Shown: one piece after another, positions 58,601 to 64,000 of the stretch
How the letters are laid out: each line of letters starts with the position of its first letter
How positions within the stretch are numbered: position 1 is the first letter of the stretch
NCBI GenBank assembly: GCA_964035795.1
Contig: OZ038321.1
Span: 10,606,324-10,670,323 of the forward strand
DNA from: Pterobdella sp. o SKG-2022
Lineage: Eukaryota > Annelida > Clitellata > Hirudinida > Piscicolidae
Direction: 5' to 3'
Length of the DNA stretch: 64,000 nucleotides
Program-made: the position numbers and the translations under genes
Notes under the pieces: model-generated
What the model was told of the DNA's origin: nothing
Seen by the model: the letters and a program-made list of their open reading frames with translations, nothing else
Database searches by the model: none

Positions 58601-61600
58601 GAATGGTGATTTATGTGCGCATCTTTGATTTCCTTTATTTTGCTTTTCACGTAATATTTTTGATCTTCATCATAAGCATGGTCCAGACCTTTTTTTTGCT
58701 TTTCCCACGAGAAGGGTGTTTGTAAAAATCATTTTTATCTTTTTTGCGTTTAAAAGCTTTGTTCAGCTCATTGCGCTTTTTGTTCAGCAACTTGGAAATG
58801 AACTTTTCACCGTCCAAATTTTTCCACCTTCTTATCTTAAATGTTTGTACACTAAGGCAGGTATTTTCAGCTGACTCTTCCACATCAAGACCGTATGATC
58901 TGGAAAGAAAACATCAAAACAGCCAGCTTTTTATCCGACCTTAGTGGCCACCACAACCAACCAGCCACCCTGCTCATGATTTGGTTCTGCTACACAAAAC
59001 TTGAAATCATGCATGTAAAAGATATTCTTAAAATTTTATGCTTCCTCATATGCAATACACTCCAGCTGAAAATTGAAATCTCCTAGCCTACCTTATTTTC
59101 ATTATATGATAAATTATATTCATAATGTCTCCAAACTCTATAAAAAAAATCAGAAAAATCTCACCCAGTTCTGTAAACAACCAAGCCTATAAAGGATTTC
59201 AATTTGGAACTTACCCTCACACAAATAAATTCAAAAGTACTAGCTTTTAGAGGAACATCAATCATTATTGCATTTATTTTTGGTTTTCTCAAAAAACTAA
59301 TTCACTATGATTAGTTTTTAGAAACTTGAAAGACTCGAGACTTCTGGATTTAGTCTTTTCAAGAAATAAAACCCTTTTTTGCCTCAAAATACTTAAGCAT
59401 ACTGAACCTGAGTTGTGCCAAGTTTCAGCCAAAAATAAACCAGCTAACCTGTATTTACTCATCAAGTCTACCACTTCTTCAACCTTATTGTGTAAAGATC
59501 TAACATTAAGAAATCCCAAAGTTAGATCTTCAAAAACCCTCAACCCTGCCTTCCACCCCTTTTTCATCTCATCATTCTCTCTCACTTTTTTATCCCTCTT
59601 TCTCTTCTTCTCAAACTTACTTAAATTTTCTATTTCGCCTGAGCCATATTCATCTATATGCTTCTTTTTATCTTCATTTAAACTAATTATATTATTATTG
59701 TATCCAAGCAAATTTATCATTTTTTCTAAAATCCATAAAAACAAAGTTTTATAATGAAAATATTATGAAAAAAAATTAACGTATAAAGTTTAGAAACTTC
59801 CCCCGTTTTAGCAAGTGAAAAATTTAATCCGAAAACTTGAGCAATATGCAATTGACCAATATCTTTTATAAGAGTAAAATAATCAAAAAAGTTATCAGCT
59901 TACAGAAGAATTTCATTTTAAACTTTATAAAAACGAATTTAAATGTTCTATAAACCGTCTCAGTATTTTTGCACCCAGCATGAAATAGCAGAATATGGAA
60001 AAGTTATATAAATAATAAAGGTATTGGGAATGTTGAGAATAGCTGAAAAAATAAAGTATAAAATGTTTTACTTTTTTAAAGACCGGTAATGTCTATTAAT
60101 GATTTGAAGGTAATAACAGCCATAAAAACGCTTAAAAATGAAGTCTTTGGGTATTTCAGAGGTTAGTATAGATACTTTAAGGTCTCTGTATATAGCGCTT
60201 TTAAGAGAATACTGGGCTTTAAAAAAGCGTAAAAACCGAGACTGGTTGGATGAAAACGACGTGACAATACAGTCATTACTAGAATCGAAGTCAAAAGTAT
60301 ATAATGCTTTTTCCAAGTGTGTGACCAGTTTCCAAGAATTAATAAGTTTGAAATCCAGGTTTAATTCCATCAAAACCGAAATACAACGCGAATCGAGAAA
60401 GATGCAAAATACTTAGTGGCATAAAAGGGCTGATGAGATTCAATTAGCAGCTGACACTAAGAACACCTGAGTATTTTACAGTCTATTGCGCGAGGTTTAT
60501 GGCTCTTCTAGTTTCTCTACCATGCCTTTGAGAAGCCGATAATAAGCATCTCATTCGTGACCCATCTGGCATCCTAAACAGATGGAAAGAACACTGACGA
60601 TCTTCTAAATAGGCTTTCAATATTCAATTCAGAGCTCGTTGAAACCTTTCCAACTAAACCGGTTAAAAACGCTTTGGTTGACGAAATAACAGCACAAGAA
60701 GTGGAAGAGGCAGTTCAAAAACTAAAATCTGGTAAGTCCCCTGACATGAATGACCTCCTACAGAATTCTTTCATTGCGCTGGTCCAATATTGATGGGGCG
60801 TCTGACTACACTATTACAACCAGCTTGAAGAACTGAGGCTATTTTTAAAAATTGGAGAAACTTTTTGTTAATATTGCTTTATAAAAACGATTGCAGTGAC
60901 TAGCGTGAAAACTCACTTTTAAAAATTGTGGATAAAATTCTTAGTCGCATTATTTTCAGAAGAATTGATCTTCACATTGCCGATAATGTTTTGCCAGAAT
61001 CCCAGTGTGAGTTTAGAATTGGTCGAAGGACAGTTGATATGATATTAAGAATCAGACAACTGCAAGAAAAATGTCAAGAACAGCGCAAAAAATCTTTTTC
61101 AAATGTTCATTGACCTCACTAAGGCCTTTGACACAGTAAACCGTGAAGCTTTTTGGTTGATTCTTGGAAAGTTAGGCTGTCCAGAGAAGTTAATCTCTAT
61201 CTTAAAACTTTTTCACCACGACATGAAAACTACGCTGAATACCGGGGGCAAACTCCGGAACTTTTCACTGTGGGAAACGGTGTCAAGCAAGAAGATACAC
61301 TAGCTCCAATAATTTATTGTGCTTTATTTTTTTACGGTGTTTCAATTAGCTTCTAAGGACAGTAACAAAGGTGTTTACATTTACTATCGAACCACTGGTA
61401 AGCTTTTTAACATCAAACGTTTTCCTGCCAGCACCAAAACACGTGAATTGCTTTACGCAAACGTCTGTGCTTTGCTGACTCCCACCGAGATCGAATCAGT
61501 ATTTACTTTTATATTCAATCCTACTTATCCTGGGTCTGACGTTAAACTGCACCAAATATAGCGTCTTCAATTTGAGACTGCTTTTCTGTTATAACCTAGA

Positions 61601-62992
61601 TAACATTAGACTTTGGTAGCAGGTATTAACAAACTGATATTCTGGTATTTTTGTCATTTGGCTTGGCAGATGATCATTTTTTTGTTGACAATGGAAAGGC
61701 AAACTGCAAAAGTGGAAATGGTGGATATTGAATCAAACCATTTTAAGTTTGATGTTAGCCTGGAATGGCAGTCTATAAAAATTTGTTTCAAAGAAGCAGC
61801 TTATTTTATAATTTACTTCATTATAGTATCAATAATCTAAGCCAACTTCTGTCATCCTCAATTAATGGGACAAGTATAGCAGTGTTTTTTATTTTTTTTT
61901 ATTGATCCAATTAGATTATACTGCTATGCATGTCCCAGTAACTGTGGTTGACAGCAGTTGACACAGGTTATTGATACTATAATGAAGTAATTTATATAAA
62001 AGATCATTTTATTTGGAACAAATTTTTATAGCCTGCCAGCCCAAGCTAACATCTAACTTGAAATTATCGAATTCAAGATCTCCTCTTTCTACACTAAGCC
62101 AGTTGATCTTGAAGTTGTCCAGAAAAAGAAAGCTCATCTGTCAACTCAAATGATGATGATATTTGCTACAGAAGTCTACTGTTATTCAGGTTATAACAGA
62201 AAAACAGACCTAATTTAGTGTAATCAAAATATATTTGTAAATGTAGGGAAATCAAATCTGCTATTTGATAATTTCAAGCTAAAAATTAGCTCTATAAATT
62301 TTAAGTAGTATCAATAATCTCAGGGTAATTGCTGTCAAACCCAGTTAATGGGACATATATAAAAGTATAATATAATATGATCAATATGATAAGATGACAT
62401 ATAATTATATAAATGTTGATTATCGTTTTAATTCTTCAAGTCTATATTAATATTTGAATGAATAAATTTTGAAATACCAATTTCAAACCTTCAGTTTCAT
62501 TGAAATTTCTATTAGAAGATAACAATTTTTTCAGTTTTTTTAAATCTCCTTCTAAAAGCTCAATTCTTTTTGTTTTTGATTGTACCTCATTATGCCAAGA
62601 TTCATCAATTTGTTCACACTCCTTAAAATCAATATTATCATGAGATTTCTGATTCAACTCAATTTAGTAAATAAAAACTTTTTCAAATTTTATTCTTTCA
62701 TCTGCTTTAAGTTTTCGTTCACGCTGTAATCTTTCAATGGTAAAGTTGAGATCGTTGATTTCAGTGTTATCATGTTCCAACTTAATTGTTTGTTCTTCTA
62801 GTATTTCTAAAGCCTTAAAAATATTATTGAAAACTTTTATCAAACAAATTTTTAAATAAAAAAACGTACTTTGAGAACCATTCTCATAAGGACAAAAAAC
62901 TTCTCTTTTCCGTATATGCTAGTTAGCTGTTGAAATTGGTTATTTATATCTGAAGCTATTTCATAAACATTTACTAAAGAGAAGTCTGACAT
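49607..62992 (-). CDS. RILP/RILPL-like coiled-coil adaptor
   Basis: Five minus-strand exons: 62992-62870, 62813-62679, 62621-62489, 53815-53697, 49804-49607. All junctions are GT...AG, phases are 0, 0, 1, 0, and the total is 708 nt (235 aa). The N-terminus (VNVYEIASDINNQFQQL ... FVLMRMVLKALEILEE) matches the RH1 start of RILP, RILPL and JIP3/4 proteins (DVYDIAS.IG.EFE.L ... LMP.VV..LE.LE). Exon 3 has EQIDESWHNEV, like E.VEDVWRGEA of RILPL. The rest is coiled coil; exon 5 holds an RH2-like core (FQEMMIDRNLWMAQCQET; compare L.EVL.ERN.LK..V..LQE). Such proteins bind phosphorylated Rab GTPases and link vesicles to motors. Intron lengths are 56, 57, 8673 and 3892 bp; the last two are filled with LINEs, a SINE and REP-1. 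An alternative donor at 49625 could extend it. Length fits a RILPL2-like protein. Homology is by motif, without a search. Confidence 0.75.
50000..51120 (+). mobile_element. LINE endonuclease (PHD-finger LINE copy B, 5' part)
   Basis: It lies on the opposite strand inside intron 4 of the RILP-like gene. Frames give VSRSKKEKTVVYDELQKCIS, VLIRLGDWNWHDNEKADGFE, then DEQILEFAMTNNLFVANTFF and LLVCDLVHTTRRSMKRKF. These are GDWNGH.GEKADGFE, ILEFA...LVV.NT.F and H.LLVCD of this element's endonuclease. The later part (50860-51110) carries the linker with IDSRNRHVIGKYV. It has frameshifts about every 150 bp. Confidence 0.82.
51180..51666 (-). mobile_element. Inserted LINE remnant, front and tail fused
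   Basis: The minus frame reads NVSTFNVRGLTDKFKQN (an endonuclease start) and, less than 100 residues later, EVRLRRLKMLGHIYRNDLPA (a polyprotein tail), continuing in another frame to the element's end near 51180. Almost the whole LINE between is missing. It splits copy B between its endonuclease and reverse transcriptase and is inverted relative to it. Confidence 0.65.
51700..52800 (+). mobile_element. LINE RT and PHD-like finger (copy B, 3' part)
   Basis: Frames give NVWVEHHKKLSNVEFN (51730), KTAGSSGTVN, VVSADWRDSIILNLYKSEEN, LDQENYRGFEL, VFVDLDKGFD (52240), GVRQRSVLSSLLFILIFESL, LLNADDLVLTSEPL (catalytic box changed from YADD), MRVNYEKTKFMMLGSE, and the finger CSVGRKSIGVKSVFCSTCSH, then WVHKRCSGL...VCSGC (52660-52790). 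The finger is better preserved than the polymerase. An RTE follows immediately on the other strand. Confidence 0.8.
52805..53435 (-). mobile_element. RTE LINE 3' part
   Basis: The minus frame 53449-53087 reads LHHEEIKEIDKFVYLGSVVS, SRIQKARHVFNILRQIWKSK, LSVRNKIGIFNTNVKSVLLF, GSETWRVTNKITHKLQTFTN and RCLRNILNTRF; downstream frames give KWRWIGH-, RKVGRPKQIWR- and WAELKRTSQKRVRWRSVV-like segments to 52830. This is textbook RTE C-terminal order. The upstream junction is inside a REP-1 copy. Confidence 0.88.
53436..53570. repeat. REP-1 fragment adjoining the RTE
   Basis: AAATGACAACGATACCAGAA, TATCAGTTTGTCGATACC, TTTACTGTTGTTTAGGTTAT and AACAGAAAAGCAGTCT are REP-1 end blocks. The RTE begins within the shared GCCAAGC-AAATGAC site. 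Confidence 0.7.
53877..54058 (+). mobile_element. tRNA-derived SINE, copy 4
   Basis: The head (53877-53948) reads GCCCGCATAGCTCAGCTGGT, AAACTAATTATCTAAAGTAA and CCGGGTTCAATCC. The body has ACACAAGGAAAAGCGCCCTC, CATCTGTTGAGCTAAAG, CGCCAATATA and the hairpin CGACT-GAA-AGTCG. An A-rich tail follows. The order matches copy 1. It lies in intron 3 of the RILP-like gene, about 60 bp upstream of exon 4 as transcribed. Confidence 0.8.
54060..55170. other. Mostly unassigned; one LINE endonuclease scrap
   Basis: Near 54460-54510 (+) PWDVKTLAETGKLLKLC resembles a LINE endonuclease start (WNVRTL.E.GKL). Bases 54100-54290 are GC-richer and may be its 5' region. The remainder is AT-rich without features. 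Confidence 0.4.
55180..59885 (-). mobile_element. CR1 LINE, near full length, split by an RTE
   Basis: Minus order: 5' region to about 59750 (its start shared with 2580); endonuclease 59744-58950 (LTLGFLNVRSLHNKVEEVVD, LFLAETWHNSGSVCLSI, then LGDFNFQLE at about 59080); an RTE interval of about 1.8 kb; pre-RT segment 57086-56868 (RPSDVWFDEKCKFTKCITRN, LERKYLRFRSTADRE); RT core 56305-56075 (FQFSYRLFHSTETAITKIHM, LELFSAFDLVNHNI) and 55990-55721 (FHQYAVDTQLYFSC, with YADD changed to YAVD; ESNSLKLNRFKTEAIW); C-terminal HVNPLKIRR- and NSLPESLRRVMN-like segments to 55200. All catalytic boxes are damaged. Confidence 0.85.
57110..58890 (-). mobile_element. RTE-like LINE inside the CR1
   Basis: Minus frames give KNLDGEKFISKLLNKKRNEL (58830), SRLVWDTVNKVTRRKGPKRG and FAFWKDHFQKLLRQSPEIDD (58600-58440), a KAFDSI-type segment in shifted frames (58030-57960), FFPVHSGVLQGGTLAPYLFI and IAVDYAMRTAISNL (57850-57740), and YTLEKVKSRRHPAL (57720). 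GVLQGDTLAPYLFII..DYA.R is typical of RTE-type reverse transcriptases. It has the same orientation as the CR1 whose endonuclease and RT it separates. Confidence 0.75.
60060..61540 (+). mobile_element. APE-type LINE, pre-RT and RT region
   Basis: Frames give REYWALKKRKNRDWLDENDV and LLESKSKVYNAFSKCVTS (60210-60330), VEEAVQKLKSGKSPD-like lead-in (60700), LPESQCEFRIGRRTVDMILR and IRQLQEKCQEQRKKSF (60985-61100), FIDLTKAFDTVNREAFWLIL (61107-61165), VGNGVKQEDTLAPIIY (61270-61315), and an end with RTTGKLFNIKRFPASTKTRE (61395-61450). The motif set CGFR.GRGTVDM...RQLQEKC.EQ, VDLTKAFDTV.RE, GVKQGCVLAPTLF and YRTDGKLFNL.RL identifies a widespread animal LINE group. The YADD region is lost at the junction with REP-1. 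Confidence 0.82.
61540..62220. repeat. REP-1 inverted duplication (large foldback)
   Basis: The right arm (61905-62215) is a forward REP-1 copy: GATTATACTGCTATGCATGT, GGTTGACAGCAGTTGAC, TTATTGATACTATAATGAAG, TTTATAGCCTGCCAGCCCAA, AGTCTACTGTTATTCAGGTT. The left arm (61885 back to 61540) is the same unit reversed, with ATACTATAATGAAGTAA, TTTTTATAGACTGCCAT, CCAAGCCAAATGACAA, GGTTATAACAGAAAAGCAGT and CGCTATATTTGGTGCAG. The arms are about 310-345 bp and roughly 80% alike; the centre is a T-rich stretch at about 61885-61905. Confidence 0.8.
62300..62365 (-). repeat. REP-1 end fragment
   Basis: TAGTATCAATAATCTCAGGG and CTGTCAAACCCAGTTAATGG are the inverted REP-1 end block. It lies about 80 bp after the large foldback, before RILP-like exon 3. 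Confidence 0.6.
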
Positions 62993-63535
62993 TTTATATA
63001 ATAAAACATATAATCTTTGAAAATTAAATTCATTAAATTTCCTATATATTTGACTCGACAGAATAAGATCACAAGACTATTGTAAACAATAAGAGTGATC
63101 AATTACGTGCGTTTTATTTCGTAGGAATATTTATAATAACTTTCGACTATAAAATAATCAAAAGAATTTAATTAAATTTAGTTATGGAAAAAATTAGCTG
63201 TTCATTCCAAAGATAGGTTTTTTCTATCTTTCCGAAATACATAATTAATATTGGGATGATATTTCATTAAATTTTTATTCATTTTCAAGATAGAAAATTA
63301 AAGTTTTTTGCAGTTTTTTGTTTTCGTGTTTTTTGTAACAAAAACGAAAAGACATTCAAAAAATATCAAATATTAACCAAGGGATAGACTGTGGATTCCT
63401 TCGTTATGACACCATTCATACTCCCCCTTGATACCAATCCATCACCATCCCCTATTGAAACCACTCTCAACCCTTTGACGGCTTTAACAAGGAAAAGAGA
63501 AAACCTATAACACAGAGAATCAAGATGTTTGGATC

Positions 63536-63638
63536 TTATTGTTGCATTAACTTCTGTTTTGATCTCAAGGCTCTTTCTTATCAGTATGTCTACTGATTAA
63601 AGAGAGCCTTGAAATCAAAAAGAAGACTCAACAATGAA
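63536..63638. other. Tight hairpin, arms about 45 bp, 4-base loop
   Basis: TTTTGATCTCAAGGCTCTTT, CTTATCAGTA, loop TGTC, then TACTGATTAAAGAGAGCCTT, GAAATCAAAA. The inner 30 bp pair almost fully, and weaker pairing continues outward (ATTGTTG against CAACAATG). It is upstream of the RILP-like gene. It could be a small foldback repeat or a hairpin RNA precursor. Confidence 0.6.
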
Positions 63639-63775
63639 AGGCTGTTTTAAAATATTTTTATAATGTTCAATAGTTTAAAATATGTGCTAAAAAGCTAAGT
63701 TTTCTTTTAAGGACTGATTAATAAAGACTGATATACTGATAATAAGACTGATTCTATACAATTAAAATCTTCTAT

Positions 63776-63976
63776 ATGGGTTACAAAACAAGTGTCGTAT
63801 TTATTGAACTCAAAGTAAGACAATGGAAACTTTTGGATCTTGAGATATCTTCTGCCACTAAGCTTGATGTTGACTCAGCTCTTCAACTTTACAATTCTAC
63901 ACTTTCGATAATTCTCGAAAAAAAACTTGAATGTAGATACACAAAGAACAAATGTAAAATTGATCTGGAAGCCTGA
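63776..63976 (+). mobile_element. CR1-type LINE fragment at the window edge
   Basis: The 66-codon frame contains VRQWKLLDLEISSATKLDVD, then LQLYNSTLSIILEKKLECRY. It resembles the post-endonuclease segment of CR1 proteins (YRK...D...F..DL... L...YN.TL..ILDKHAP...). The element probably continues past the window. Confidence 0.5.
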
Positions 63977-64000
63977 GTCAATCAAAAACAGATATACAGA

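Overview
This window looks like nuclear DNA from an invertebrate animal. It is strongly AT-rich, genes are split by GT-AG introns, and two of the three multi-exon models encode animal protein types (a T-box transcription factor and a RILP/RILPL-type coiled-coil adaptor). Everything else is a dense layer of decayed mobile elements. I cannot name the species. The T-box protein is very divergent, which suggests a fast-evolving lineage. No bacterial, phage or CRISPR feature is present.

Host genes. (1) A + strand gene, exons from 6012 to 13687, whose six exons keep one reading frame and end before an AATAAA; function not recognised. (2) A + strand T-box gene, 18423-20007, three exons, about 440 aa, with two long inserts inside the DNA-binding domain and almost nothing after it. 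(3) A - strand RILP-like gene, exons from 62992 down to 49607, five exons, about 235 aa; two of its introns are swollen to about 8.7 and 3.9 kb by mobile elements. Two orphan terminal exons on the - strand (43289-43462 and 40793-41186) suggest one or two further genes.

Mobile elements, left to right: a truncated LINE-A end (152-740); a deleted CR1 (2160-2580); an almost full-length piggyBac with both ends and TTAA duplications (2721-5589), itself carrying a tRNA-derived SINE; foldback MITE families in the introns of gene 1; endonuclease-type LINE pieces (10.9-12.4 kb and 14.3-16.5 kb, the latter with C2H2-finger remnants); L2/CR1 and R2-like pieces (23.5-25.1 kb); a LINE-A insertion into another LINE's endonuclease, with a recognisable target duplication (25859-27631); a Penelope-like piece (29.0-29.8 kb); an RTE endonuclease piece; a second piggyBac remnant (32.6-33.9 kb); a 300-bp GA microsatellite; a long CR1 (34.4-37.4 kb); back-to-back LINE/RTE remnants ending in a TAAG microsatellite (37.6-40.6 kb); a LINE with a PHD-like finger (44.1-46.0 kb) fused to a different LINE (46.0-47.0 kb); more of both types inside the RILP-like gene; a CR1 split by an RTE (55.2-59.9 kb); another LINE (60.1-61.5 kb) and a large inverted duplication of an unclassified repeat, REP-1 (61.5-62.2 kb).

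Nearly all LINE reading frames are broken by stops and frameshifts, so the window records successive waves of insertion, nesting and deletion rather than active elements. The best evidence for past activity is in the insertions that still have target duplications.
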